A stretch of 64,000 bases of DNA. Origin: Caldicellulosiruptoraceae bacterium PP1 (GTDB lineage: Bacteria; Bacillota; Thermoanaerobacteria; Caldicellulosiruptorales; Caldicellulosiruptoraceae). Positions 1 to 7,890 of the stretch are shown here, piece after piece. Below the pieces are notes generated by a model, which was not told the DNA's origin, did not search any database, and worked only from the letters and a program-made list of their open reading frames with translations. The stretch is taken from positions 1-64,000 of the forward strand of contig JBGGOQ010000010.1 of the NCBI GenBank assembly GCA_041320695.1. Direction: 5' to 3'. A program made the position numbers and the translations under genes. Numbering within the stretch: the first letter of the stretch is position 1; each line of letters begins with the position of its first letter.

Positions 1-192
1 CTAAGTATTTTACAGATATTACCTATAGTAAAATATGCAGATCCATTTAAGCTATTAGCAAATGAGATATCTCGAGTGTCTAAGATATCATTTGTAACTC
101 CACAATTTAGCTTGTTTGTCTTATTACTATATTTAATTGTTCCACTTATTCTTTCGTTGAAGATTTTCGAAAAGAAAGATATTACAGTTTAA
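1..192 (+). CDS. C-terminal end of an ABC-type membrane protein (5' end outside window)
   Basis: Frame 1 is open from the window edge to a TAA at 190-192 and gives 63 residues. They end in one hydrophobic helix (roughly residues 41-57, rich in L/V/I/Y) followed by a short charged tail ending KKDITV. This is the usual appearance of the last transmembrane segment of an ABC-2 type permease, and the next genes are ABC exporter parts, so a permease is the likeliest reading. The N-terminal part is outside the window, so the family assignment is inferred from context and not from motifs. Confidence 0.5.
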   Translation, partial: LSILQILPIVKYADPFKLLANEISRVSKISFVTPQFSLFVLLLYLIVPLILSLKIFEKKDITV

Positions 193-193
193 T

Positions 194-518
194 TGTTACA
201 TTGCCTTGGCAGCTACAACAACTAAATATGCACAAAATAGTTGCCAATATTATTCATGGTGTGGAGTACCTATTTTTAACATTGGTGTAAAAGGGATATA
301 CAATTCAGATGGCAATAAAAAGTTACTCAAACACATATTGCCTAACTTCCACGTTTATGTGGACTGCAAGTAATGAAACTTCATGTTGGACATATAAAGG
401 AACATATAGTGGTAATTGTTATGCTCAAGCTAAATTTACTTTAGGCATAGTTAGCAGTGTGGTTACAATTGGACTTCAATCTACAACTGTTGGTATTTCT
501 GCTACAGCAACACCATAG
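194..518 (+). pseudogene. Frameshifted, 5'-truncated secreted Cys-containing peptide
   Basis: Two open frames join into one sensible protein if one A is removed from the run of five at 317-321. Frame 2 (from about 203) reads IALAATTTKYAQNSC..., like the end of a signal peptide with an ALA|A cleavage site. After the A-run the frame of 309-518 continues SYSNTYCLTSTFMW... to ATATP. The joined product is about 105 residues, rich in S/T/Y/N/G, with five Cys, and hydrophobic near the end. No start codon or ribosome site lies between the permease stop at 192 and the ALA motif, so the signal peptide start also appears deleted. Given the flanking ABC genes it may be a bacteriocin-like or other exported peptide; I do not recognise the family. 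A sequencing error in the A-run is the alternative to true decay. Confidence 0.5.
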
Positions 519-526
519 TTTGTTTT

Positions 527-549
527 AGGAACTGCGATGAGCAGTTCCT
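527..549. terminator. Perfect 9-bp hairpin behind the peptide pseudogene
   Basis: AGGAACTGC (527-535) pairs with GCAGTTCCT (541-549) over a 5-base loop. It sits between the peptide remnant and the ABC ATPase gene. What follows is A-rich and not a T-run on the + strand, so as a + strand terminator it would be weak; it could also attenuate or stabilise a transcript. Confidence 0.4.
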
Positions 550-585
550 AAAAAATTTTAAAATGTTAAGGATGGAGAGATAAAC

Positions 586-1196
586 TTGGGAATTGTAATA
601 TCAGAAAATCTTACAAAAAAATTTAAAGATAAATTTGCAGTTAATAACCTAAGTTTTATTTTAGAAGAAGGCAAAATATATGGTATATTAGGGAAAAATG
701 GAGCAGGTAAATCAACTTTATTAAAGTTATTGGTAGGTTTATATTTCCCTAACAGTGGTTCAATTAAAGTTTTTGGAAAACAGCCAGAAGCAGGTGATAA
801 AAGAATAGGGTATCTGTCTGAAAATCTTGCAGCATATTTTAATTTGAGTGCTTATGATAATGTTGGTATTGTTTCTAAAATGTCAGGTATTAAAATGAAC
901 AAAAACCAGATATATAATATATTAGAAGAAGTTAACTTAGAAAATTTTGCTCATAAAAAAGTAAGTGATTTTTCATTAGGTATGAAAAGCGTTTACAATT
1001 AGCTCTTACAATTTTTATTGGACAGCATGAATTATTAATTTTAGATGAACCAACAAATGGTCTTGATATTAGTGGTATGTCTTGGTTTAAAGAAAAGGTT
1101 TCTGCTCTTAACAAAAAAGGAATAACAATTATTTTATCAAGTCATTCAGTGTCTTATTATTTTCATATTAAGATGCTTTATTTTCCTATTCAGTAG
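586..1196 (+). pseudogene. ABC transporter ATP-binding protein, frameshifted and 3'-truncated
   Basis: The TTG start at 586 follows a GGAGAG ribosome site. The first 130 residues are a normal ABC ATPase with Walker A GKNGAGKS and the start of the signature FSLGMK. The frame then stops at 1002. Adding one A to the run at 985-988 restores ...MKKRLQLALTIF..., Walker B LLILDEPTNGLD and the H-loop SSHSVS. After about 1150 the homology ends and 15 unrelated codons run to a TAG at 1194, where permease-like sequence begins in another frame. So there is one single-base frameshift plus a deletion that removed the ATPase 3' end. The D-loop is present but the C-terminal domain is lost. The product is expected to be inactive, unless the A-run defect is a sequencing error. 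Confidence 0.75.
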
Positions 1197-1489
1197 TAAC
1201 ATTGGTTAGAAAAACGAATATTGGTGTTATTATAGGAATTTTATTTCCAACATTATTAAATTATTTTTCAGCTTATATTACTATAATGAAAAAATATAGT
1301 ATAAATAATTTCAAAATAGCCTTAATAAGATATGCATTTCTTAACATAGAAAAAGATAATCAGATTCAAATAGCATCTTTGGGGAACAATTTAGATGTAA
1401 ATTTATGTATATTATCTATAATATTTTTAATAATAATACTCATTTTTTTTAATTTTATTATTAATAAATGTAGAAATATCAATTATTAG
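1172..1489 (+). pseudogene. C-terminal remnant of an ABC-2 type permease
   Basis: The open frame runs from 1172 (just after an in-frame TAA) to the stop at 1489. It begins DALFSYSVVTLVRKTNIG, reads through a hydrophobic segment (GVIIGILFPTLLNYF) and ends with a strong transmembrane helix before INKCRNINY. The only start codon is a TTG at 1204 with no ribosome site, and the frame begins exactly where the ATPase homology ends. I read it as the 3' half of a permease gene fused to the ATPase remnant by deletion. Confidence 0.55.
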
Positions 1490-1531
1490 TTTTTGAGAAT
1501 AGAATATATATATTTGAGGATGTGAGTAAAT

Positions 1532-1975
1532 ATGATAAAGAAAAATAAAATAATTTTATTATTAATTGTTATATTCTTTATAACATTAGTGATTATAGCA
1601 CTTATTAATATATTACCATTTAACAATAATTTTAATAAAAATCAAATTGCCTTAAATGTAAGTTATAAAGATAAAAATCAAAGGTATATTAAAGATGTTT
1701 TTTTTGATTATAATGTATATAAAAGAGATGAAAGTAACTTTGATATTAACGTTACAAAAAATAAGCAGAGAATTACTTTCAAATGTGAAATTGATAGTAA
1801 CAGTAAAATAATTATCTTTCTATTAAATACAAATAATAATATATTATATACTTGGAGATTTCAAAACATATTAGATACATACAAAGATTTAAATATAACA
1901 CCAGGGATATATAAGCTTAGGATAGTATATTATCCTGGCCATGGTAAAGGTAAAATTGCTATTTTGGAGGAGTAG
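1532..1975 (+). CDS. Single-pass membrane-anchored protein of unknown function in an ABC locus
   Basis: 147 residues. The ATG follows GAGGATGTGAG as a weak ribosome site. Residues 7-29 form one long hydrophobic helix (IILLLIVIFFITLVIIALI), and the rest is predicted extracytoplasmic, with alternating hydrophobic/polar stretches typical of a beta-sandwich. The tail TPGIYKLRIVYYPGHGKG resembles the last strands of such a fold. There is no lipobox Cys. The next gene, a permease, starts two bases after its stop, so the two are co-transcribed and may work together. I do not recognise a family. It is more AT-rich than core genes further along, as are its neighbours. Confidence 0.6.
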   Translation: MIKKNKIILLLIVIFFITLVIIALINILPFNNNFNKNQIALNVSYKDKNQRYIKDVFFDYNVYKRDESNFDINVTKNKQRITFKCEIDSNSKIIIFLLNTNNNILYTWRFQNILDTYKDLNITPGIYKLRIVYYPGHGKGKIAILEE

Positions 1976-1976
1976 A

Positions 1977-2765
1977 ATGTACAATTCAGTTAATGCAGAA
2001 ATTAAAAAAATTGTTTCAAATAAAACAATAGTTTTAATATATTTAATATATTTATTTGTATTAAGTTATCTATATAGAGAGTCACTTAACCCAATTTTTA
2101 AGCATAATTTTCCAGGTTATTTTCCATCACTTTTTCTTTATAGTTTAACATTGTTTGGAATTATTATATTTATTATTATAGGGACATTTACAATATCTAT
2201 AGATTATAATTCAAACATGATTGGAACATGCTTTTTTTGTTATAAAAAAAATCAATTGCTTATAGCTAAATTAGTTGCAATATTAATTATAAACACATTA
2301 ATTGTAATAATAACTTATTTATTTGGAATTTTTCTTTCATTGTTATCAAAAGATAATTTTATTTTTTTACCACTTAGTAAACAGATATTGCAAATAATTA
2401 CTATTATTGTTATTTGTACTTTTTGGAGTTTTACTGCTTTATTACTTACAATAATTACAAAGAATACAGCATTATCTATAGTATTTTTATTTTTATTAAG
2501 TTTTTTTGAGCCAGTACTGTATAATAAAATTGAAGTAATTATGATAAAAAAGTACTTTCTTGTATTTAATCAAATGGGGATATTAAAACATTTCTTTAGT
2601 AATTTAGGTTATGGTGGAATTATAATAATACCAGATTATAATTACAATTCATTATTATTTTCATTGTTTATGTTTTTTCTTTATTTTGCAATAGAAATAG
2701 TTATAATGCTTCTTTATATAAAGCAAAATGAAAGATTATATATATTAGGGCATAATTATAATTAA
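1977..2765 (+). CDS. ABC-2 type transporter permease
   Basis: 262 residues from ATG 1977, chosen because GGAGGAGTAGA lies directly upstream; a longer frame back to 1941 would overlap the preceding gene. The protein has six hydrophobic segments: one near residues 17-38, a pair around 45-75, and more at about 90-115, 130-165 and near the end (LFMFFLYFAIEIVIMLLYI). The size and pattern fit a bacteriocin-immunity or lantibiotic-exporter type permease. Its ATPase partner would be the frameshifted gene at 586, so this transporter may be an orphan or rely on an ATPase elsewhere. Confidence 0.65.
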   Translation: MYNSVNAEIKKIVSNKTIVLIYLIYLFVLSYLYRESLNPIFKHNFPGYFPSLFLYSLTLFGIIIFIIIGTFTISIDYNSNMIGTCFFCYKKNQLLIAKLVAILIINTLIVIITYLFGIFLSLLSKDNFIFLPLSKQILQIITIIVICTFWSFTALLLTIITKNTALSIVFLFLLSFFEPVLYNKIEVIMIKKYFLVFNQMGILKHFFSNLGYGGIIIIPDYNYNSLLFSLFMFFLYFAIEIVIMLLYIKQNERLYILGHNYN

Positions 2766-2913
2766 ACCACAAAACATTCAAACAGAATTTTTATTTCATA
2801 TTTCAAATGACAAATAATTGGTTTCATTAAAAACTACTCGGTGTTACTTGATATGAAGATTTTGCTATTAACATTAAAAACAATATTTACAAAAGAAGCA
2901 TCAGAAGGAGTCA

Positions 2914-2950
2914 AAAAAGCAGGGTAAAAAGCCCTGCTTTTTATTTTGAT
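2914..2950. terminator. Rho-independent terminator (bidirectional)
   Basis: AAAAAGCAGGG at 2914-2924 pairs with CCCTGCTTTTT at 2932-2942, with a T-rich tail on both strands. It can end the ABC-permease transcript from the left and the small reverse-strand gene from the right. Confidence 0.8.
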
Positions 2951-2967
2951 TTTAACAATATGCTTTA

Positions 2968-3096
2968 TCAAATTGAGGCTTGAAATATATATTTACTTTT
3001 TCCTAATACTTCAGCACTACATTGTTCATAAATAATGATAAGAGATAATATTAAAAATAGGGATATAAATCTAAATTTAATTTTTTGATTCATCAT
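2968..3096 (-). CDS. Small secreted or membrane-anchored peptide (42 aa)
   Basis: A reverse-strand ORF preceded by AGGAGGGTATA, a near-perfect ribosome site 4-7 bases from a double ATG (3094-3096 and 3091-3093). The protein starts MMNQKIKFRFISL, has a hydrophobic core (residues 11-23), then YEQCSAEVLGKSKY and ends at ASI. A basic start, hydrophobic core and small residues (CSA) look like a signal peptide; the Cys at 26 is not in a classical lipobox. It stops 18 bases from a terminator. There is no recognised family. A good ribosome site with a signal-like sequence makes it more than chance, but it is very short. Confidence 0.45.
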   Translation of the reverse strand: MMNQKIKFRFISLFLILSLIIIYEQCSAEVLGKSKYIFQASI

Positions 3097-3570
3097 TATA
3101 CCCTCCTGACATGAACTATATTAAATATTAATATGATAATATAAAATTTAATCATTAAATAAATTATAAGAAATATTACCAAATAAATCAAGTTACAAAT
3201 AATTATAACTCTGTATAACTTTACAAAAATAGAAAAATATGTAATTAAATATATATTATTAATCGATGTAATAACCAATATTTCTTCAAATAATTATAAA
3301 AATACTATTAAAAAGGCTAATATTATAAAAATAGATAGTATTAAAATAATTATGCATTATTACAGATACTATGCAGATGCAATTTAAATCAGAACAATGA
3401 CAAAGATAGCCTTAAATATGATGTTATTTTATTGGATAAACATGATAATATTATAAAATAAATTAATAGACATATACTTTAACATAAATAAAAAAACAAT
3501 ATACTATGGCCTTTTTAAGGGGCTGATTCCTAAGGATAAATAATGGGAAACATTCTCTTTAACTTAATTT
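3097..3570. other. AT-rich intergenic stretch without supported genes
   Basis: About 470 bases of extremely AT-rich sequence. Only low-complexity I/L/Y/N-rich open frames occur and none on the + strand has a ribosome site. It ends at the left hairpin of the TnpB element. I see no promoter or RNA structure I would defend. Confidence 0.5.
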
Positions 3571-3659
3571 GCGACAGAAGTCGCCCACTTCTATAAGTGG
3601 GTGATGAATGTCGCTCTATTTGATATAATAAAATCATATGAGAAAGGAGGTGTAGCCTT

Positions 3660-4730
3660 ATGTTAAAAGCCTATAAATATAGAATATATCCCACAAAAGA
3701 ACAAGAAGAATATTTATCTAAAGTATTTGGATGTGTAAGGTTTATATATAATACAATGCTTTATGATAAGATAGAGCATTATAAACAAACAGAAGAAATG
3801 CTAAATAATACACCTGCACAATACAAAAAGGAATATCCATTTCTAAAGGAAGTAGATAGTCTTGCACTTTCTAATGCACAACTTAATTTAGAAAAAGCAT
3901 ATAAAAATTTCTTTAGAGATAAAAAAGTAGGTTTCCCAAAATTCAAGAAAAAGAGAGGTTATCAATCCTATACAACAAACAACCAAAATGGAACAGTAGC
4001 ACTTAAAGATGGGTATCTTAAAATACCAAAATTAAAAACAACAATAAAGGTAAAACAACATAGAACATTTGAAGGAAAAATAAAATCAGTAACAATATCG
4101 AAAACACCTACAGGTAAATACTATGCATCAATACTTGTAGAAACAGAGGTTGAAAAATTGCCTTATACAACAAAAAAAGTAGGGATAGACTTAGGGTTAA
4201 AGGACTTTTTAGTGTTGTCAGATGGAACAAAGATAAAAAATCCAAAATGGCTTAGGAAAACTGAAAAAAGAATAAAAAAGGTACAAAAAGCTTTGTCAAG
4301 GAAACAAAAACATAGCAAGAACTATGAAAAAGCAAGGCTTTACCTTGCAAAACTGCATGAAAGAATAGCAAATCAAAGGAAAGACTTTCTTCATAAATTA
4401 TCCTCTAAAATTATAAACGAAAACCAAGTTATAGTTTTAGAGGACTTAAAGGTAAAGAATATGCAACAAAATCATAGATTAGCAAAGGCAATAAGTGAAG
4501 TATCATGGGCAGAGCTTAGAAGAATGTTGGAATATAAGGCTAACTGGTATGGCAGAGAAATAATAATAGCACCACAAAACTATGCATCAAGTCAAATATG
4601 TAATGAATGTGGATATAAGAATGTAGATGTAAAGAACTTAGCACTTAGGGAATGGAAGTGTCCAAACTGTGGTGCTGAACATGACAGAGATATAAATGCG
4701 TCAAAGAACTTACTAAAATTAGCCATGTAG
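3660..4730 (+). CDS. tnpB: RNA-guided endonuclease TnpB (IS605 OrfB family)
   Basis: 356 residues, ATG after GAAAGGAGGTGTAG. TnpB is the RNA-guided nuclease of IS605-group elements and ancestor of Cas12; it cuts the donor site so that the element is retained. The N-terminal domain ([14 protein letters not shown]) is typical. RuvC-I is GIDLGLKDF with Asp177, RuvC-II is VIVLEDLKV with Glu261, and RuvC-III is [11 protein letters not shown] with Asp342/Asp344. A four-Cys zinc ribbon (CNEC...CPNC) lies between RuvC-II and RuvC-III. All catalytic positions are present and the length is normal, so the nuclease looks intact. Its last codons overlap the expected omega-RNA scaffold. Confidence 0.93.
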   Translation: MLKAYKYRIYPTKEQEEYLSKVFGCVRFIYNTMLYDKIEHYKQTEEMLNNTPAQYKKEYPFLKEVDSLALSNAQLNLEKAYKNFFRDKKVGFPKFKKKRGYQSYTTNNQNGTVALKDGYLKIPKLKTTIKVKQHRTFEGKIKSVTISKTPTGKYYASILVETEVEKLPYTTKKVGIDLGLKDFLVLSDGTKIKNPKWLRKTEKRIKKVQKALSRKQKHSKNYEKARLYLAKLHERIANQRKDFLHKLSSKIINENQVIVLEDLKVKNMQQNHRLAKAISEVSWAELRRMLEYKANWYGREIIIAPQNYASSQICNECGYKNVDVKNLALREWKCPNCGAEHDRDINASKNLLKLAM

Positions 4731-4834
4731 ATGGTATTTTTGGGGACGGAACAGCCCTTTGAGCGTGGGTAAACTTACTCCGATGGGAGTATTGACCACG
4801 AAGCCCCCACCTCTACAGGTGGGGGTAGTTCACT
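4600..4834 (+). ncRNA. Putative omega-RNA (reRNA) of the TnpB element
   Basis: In characterised IS605 elements the guide RNA is made from the 3' end of tnpB plus the right end, and the guide is the flanking sequence just past the element. Here the region after the stop (4731-4834) is unusually GC-rich for this genome and carries a strong terminal hairpin at 4804-4825 followed by TAGTTCAC. The guide would begin near 4835 (TCAGATTGATAAAG...). The 5' limit is a guess based on the family; no promoter was identified. Confidence 0.55.
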
Positions 4835-5053
4835 CAGATTGATAAAGATACTACTTTTGATGCTAATTTTAAGATTTTAGTAGATGAGGGCATAAGAAGG
4901 GTATTTTCAGCACATAAAAAAGATATCGAGTCAGGAGCTGCACTTAGGTACTTTATTGATAATTTTGATGTTAAAAATATTAATATAAGTGAAGCGGACA
5001 TTGAGGATGTTGTAAGAAATGCTTATGAAAAGAATACTGTAGGAGTAGTATAA
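4829..5053 (+). pseudogene. 3' remnant of a gene abutting the TnpB element
   Basis: One frame is open from just inside the right end of the IS (previous in-frame stop at 4826) to TAA 5051. It codes for about 70 residues with normal-looking composition (DKDTTFDANFKIL... RRVFSAHKKDIESG... ISEADIEDVVRNAYEKN) but has no start codon or ribosome site. It is the C-terminal part of a protein whose 5' half is cut off at the element. The sequence left of the element does not supply an obvious N-terminal half, so a deletion probably accompanied insertion. The tail weakly recalls the C-terminus of LLH-type phage holins, but that is a guess. Confidence 0.5.
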
Positions 5054-5136
5054 AATTGCTACTGTTAAATTAAAATTGATAATTATAAAATCTTTTTTTA
5101 TAATATTTTATATGTAAATAATTTAGGAGGAATGAA

Positions 5137-5613
5137 ATGGATAATCAAGTTATATCCCTTCTGAATCAAGTGATAGGCGAAATAAAAGACATAAAGAATG
5201 AGATGCAAGTAATGAAAAATGATATGCAAACAATGAAAAATGATATTCAGGATTTAAGAAAAGAAGTACAGACCATGAAAAATGAGATGCATGTAATGAA
5301 GAACGAAATGCAAGAAATGAAGAACGAAATGCAAACAATGAAAAATGACATACAAAGAAATTACATACTTCTTGAAGATACAAAAGTTAAATTGCAAATA
5401 CTAGCAGAGGTTCAACAAGCACATAAAGAACAAAATGAAAGACAACATTTAGAATTAAAGAAAGAATTAAATGATAGAATGACCATTATTGAAACATCAA
5501 TAAAGACTCTTTCTAATGATGTCAATGAAATTAAAGAAAGATTTTCAGCAGTTTCTGAAGTACTAGGAAGACATGAAGTAGATATTATGGTTTTACGTAA
5601 AAGGGTTGTATAA
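5137..5613 (+). CDS. Coiled-coil protein with tandem heptads, unknown function
   Basis: 158 residues, ATG after TTTAGGAGGAATGAA. Almost the entire protein is predicted coiled coil. Residues 23-71 are seven perfect-register 7-residue units of the type M-Q-x-M-K-N-D/E. Residues 74-158 continue with less regular heptads (LLEDTKVKLQILAEVQQAH... FSAVSEVLGRHEVDIMVLRKR). No signal peptide or membrane segment is seen. It probably forms a parallel oligomer. Similar heptad proteins are frequent in Clostridia near mobile DNA, but the role is unknown. A bidirectional terminator follows. Confidence 0.7.
   Translation: MDNQVISLLNQVIGEIKDIKNEMQVMKNDMQTMKNDIQDLRKEVQTMKNEMHVMKNEMQEMKNEMQTMKNDIQRNYILLEDTKVKLQILAEVQQAHKEQNERQHLELKKELNDRMTIIETSIKTLSNDVNEIKERFSAVSEVLGRHEVDIMVLRKRVV
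5203..5349 (+). repeat. Seven tandem 21-bp units inside the coiled-coil gene
   Basis: Each unit encodes MQxMKND/E. At DNA level units share ATGAARAAYGA.ATGCA with a few substitutions; the third is the most diverged (IQDLRKE). The strict 21-bp spacing makes copy number prone to change by slippage. Confidence 0.8.
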
Positions 5614-5636
5614 TATAAATGAAAGCATAAATTTAA

Positions 5637-5672
5637 AATAGGGTGCCTTTAAAAAAAAGCACCCTATTTTTT
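5637..5672. terminator. Bidirectional terminator between convergent genes
   Basis: AATAGGGTGC (5637-5646) pairs with GCACCCTATT (5659-5668); A- and T-runs flank it so it serves both the coiled-coil gene (+) and the ABC permease gene (-), whose stop codon lies inside the T-run. Confidence 0.85.
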
Positions 5673-7890
5673 AATCCATTTGTTCTTTTAGTATTTCAAC
5701 TGGCTCAATCTTATTTATCTTAAGTCTTCCTAAATATCGTGAAAGTATATATACTGCTAATAAAGCAATAAATCCTATTAGAACGCTTGAGAGCTTTAAG
5801 CTTAAGTCAATTGAAAAATCGGAATCCTTTGTGGCATATGCAATTAATGCATCAGAAAGAATCCTGAAAAATGGCAGTCCCAAAATAAAACCAATGACAA
5901 ATGAAATATTATTAAGCCCTAAGGTCATATAATCAACCTCATTGTTATAAAAACCAAGTAGCTTAAATAAACTAATATTTTTTCGACTTTCATTAATTGT
6001 CAACGAAGACAAAACATAAATAATAATAAGAGAAAGCAAGCTTGCCATAAGAGACATAACACCTATTACAGCTTGCATTGGCTTTGATAAATCTTTAAAT
6101 GAGTTTATTAAATACTGTTTATCAAAAGACATAAAAAGCTTATCTGAAGGTATGTTAAGACTATCAAAACTAAATATTCCGTTATAGTATCCTTGCTTTA
6201 ACCCGAATTTCTCAATTAATTGATTGATATCCATAAAGCCTTGTGAACCAATATAAATTGGAGCAATATCAGATATTTTTATTTTATAGTCCTTATCCCT
6301 GAATTTATCGTGTAATGTTATAATATCTCCTTTATTTAGATTAAACTTAATTGCTAATGATTTTGCTATGACAAGTCCTGAAAAATCTATATCTTGATTA
6401 GGGAATTTAATAAACTCAGTTTTCTTATTTATACCATAAAGTTGTACATTTGTTTTTGTATTATTAATTTCAAATGATACAACAACAAATGGTTCATAGT
6501 TTTGGTTATTAATATTAAGATCGGACTTTGTATAATATCCATTTAAGATATATTGATAGTTATATTTTAAGACCTCTTTATATGTGAAATTTGTTATGTT
6601 TTCAATTGATGATTGAGCTATAAGTCCATATAGCATTAAAACAGTGGAAGATGCTATTCCAATAATTAATATCAATTCTCTTGATATATGAATAAGGCCA
6701 TGCTTAAACATAATTCGTGATTTAAAAGAAAATTTATCAAAGAATTTTAATTTTATCTTCTTAAAACTAAATTTTGATGTTCCCCTAATTATCTCTATAA
6801 TACTTTTCGAAAGCATCTTGTTTAATGCTAAAAATCCAGATGGTATTATAAAGATAAATGGAAGAAGTATTGAAACAATTATTTCCTTTACTGGGTAAGA
6901 CAATTCAACAACAGGTATAGAAAAATATGATCTATACATATTTGTCATTGGTATTGCTTCTACATATCCTAATATTGTTCCGAATATACTTCCAAATAAC
7001 CAAATATAAATGGGAATCCTCATATAAACGCTTAACAATTCCTTTTTTGTATAGCCTAAAGAGTATAAAGCTCCAATCTCACTGTGAAGGATATTAATCT
7101 GTCTTCTTAATACAATGAACAATAAAAATGATGAAAGTAGTATTATAAAAACAGCAATTGGTAATGTTGCTTTTTCACCGCTTTTTATTTTCATTTCGCT
7201 ATATAGTATTCTTGCATTTTCATTTTTATATTTAAAATCAAGAAGAGTGGTATTTTCCGCAATATAGTTTTTTAATTTGTCTATGTTTTTTTCATTTCCA
7301 ACAGCCATATAATAGCTATAAACAGGTACTTTGAAATTTGATTTAAGTTCACTTTCATACATCATAGCAATTCCAAAATGGACAGGGTCGTTTAATATAT
7401 CCTGCTCATTTTTAATTACATAAGTATAATCTGGCATAACAAAAAAGCCAACAATTTTATAACTCTTATTATTTAATTTAATACTTTCTCCAATTCTATA
7501 CCCATTTTTATTAGCAAAATTTGGGTCTATTAATATTTCGTTATTATTTTTTATGGTTCTACCTTCTTGAACAAATGGTTTGTTTATTTCATTAGGCAAG
7601 CTAAATAATCTTAGGGTTTTACCAGAGAAATCATAATCTGATTGAAGCCTTTTTTCAATATTAACATTAAAATTTTTTTTAATAAAAGCTTTATCTAAGT
7701 CTCCCATTATAATAAAGTGTGCCTTCTCTTGATTTGTTTTTTCTTTAAATATCTCGTAATTATTAGATATATTTCCCATTGTTACTGCAAACATTGTATA
7801 GCACATACAACCAATAAGTATAAGTAAACTTATTCCTAAGTACTGAGATTTATTTTTCAAAATAAGCCTTTTAGGTATTTTATTTAGCAT
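5671..7890 (-). CDS. FtsX/MacB-type ABC transporter permease
   Basis: 739 residues from the second ATG (7888-7890), which is 10 bases behind AGGAGG; another ATG at 7896 is only 4 bases behind it. The layout is an N-terminal transmembrane segment (about 14-36), a large extracytoplasmic domain (about 40-240), three helices near 245-370, a fourth near 400-430, a second soluble domain (about 430-600) and three C-terminal helices. This duplicated FtsX layout is that of antimicrobial-peptide efflux or lipoprotein-release permeases. It overlaps the ATPase gene stop (TGGTAATG), so the two are translationally coupled. The substrate cannot be told from sequence. Confidence 0.85.
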   Translation of the reverse strand: MLNKIPKRLILKNKSQYLGISLLILIGCMCYTMFAVTMGNISNNYEIFKEKTNQEKAHFIIMGDLDKAFIKKNFNVNIEKRLQSDYDFSGKTLRLFSLPNEINKPFVQEGRTIKNNNEILIDPNFANKNGYRIGESIKLNNKSYKIVGFFVMPDYTYVIKNEQDILNDPVHFGIAMMYESELKSNFKVPVYSYYMAVGNEKNIDKLKNYIAENTTLLDFKYKNENARILYSEMKIKSGEKATLPIAVFIILLSSFLLFIVLRRQINILHSEIGALYSLGYTKKELLSVYMRIPIYIWLFGSIFGTILGYVEAIPMTNMYRSYFSIPVVELSYPVKEIIVSILLPFIFIIPSGFLALNKMLSKSIIEIIRGTSKFSFKKIKLKFFDKFSFKSRIMFKHGLIHISRELILIIGIASSTVLMLYGLIAQSSIENITNFTYKEVLKYNYQYILNGYYTKSDLNINNQNYEPFVVVSFEINNTKTNVQLYGINKKTEFIKFPNQDIDFSGLVIAKSLAIKFNLNKGDIITLHDKFRDKDYKIKISDIAPIYIGSQGFMDINQLIEKFGLKQGYYNGIFSFDSLNIPSDKLFMSFDKQYLINSFKDLSKPMQAVIGVMSLMASLLSLIIIYVLSSLTINESRKNISLFKLLGFYNNEVDYMTLGLNNISFVIGFILGLPFFRILSDALIAYATKDSDFSIDLSLKLSSVLIGFIALLAVYILSRYLGRLKINKIEPVEILKEQMD

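Larger units (their letters stand above)
3571..4834 (+). mobile_element. IS605/IS1341-like element carrying only tnpB
   Basis: The left end has a nested palindrome: GCGACA (3571-3576) pairs with TGTCGC (3609-3614), and inside it CCCACTT (3584-3590) pairs with AAGTGGG (3595-3601). The right end has CCCCCACCT (4804-4812) pairing with AGGTGGGGG (4817-4825), followed by TAGTTCAC. Hairpin ends without terminal inverted repeats are typical of the IS200/IS605 group. There is no Y1 transposase (tnpA), so the element needs a helper in trans or is immobile. Exact outer boundaries cannot be fixed without an empty-site comparison; those given are the outer palindrome on the left and the end of the conserved-looking TAGTTCAC on the right. 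Confidence 0.8.

Noticed and set aside
2853-2927. 24-codon frame (KILLLTLKTIFTKEASEGVKKAG) just before the terminator
   Set aside because: No ribosome site and its end lies in the terminator stem; could be a gene remnant but cannot be supported.
3096-3278. Hydrophobic 60-codon reverse frame upstream of the small peptide gene
   Set aside because: TTG start without ribosome site, low-complexity I/L/Y/V composition expected from AT-rich DNA; its end encodes the next gene's ribosome site, which could be chance coupling.
4742-4757. GGGGACGGAACAGCCC in the TnpB element as a REP copy
   Set aside because: Only the first nine bases match the block at 55090, and it lacks the palindromic arms; more likely part of the guide RNA scaffold.
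5203-5349. Regular 21-bp repeats resembling a CRISPR-like array
   Set aside because: No spacers, units are contiguous and code for perfect heptads in a real gene.
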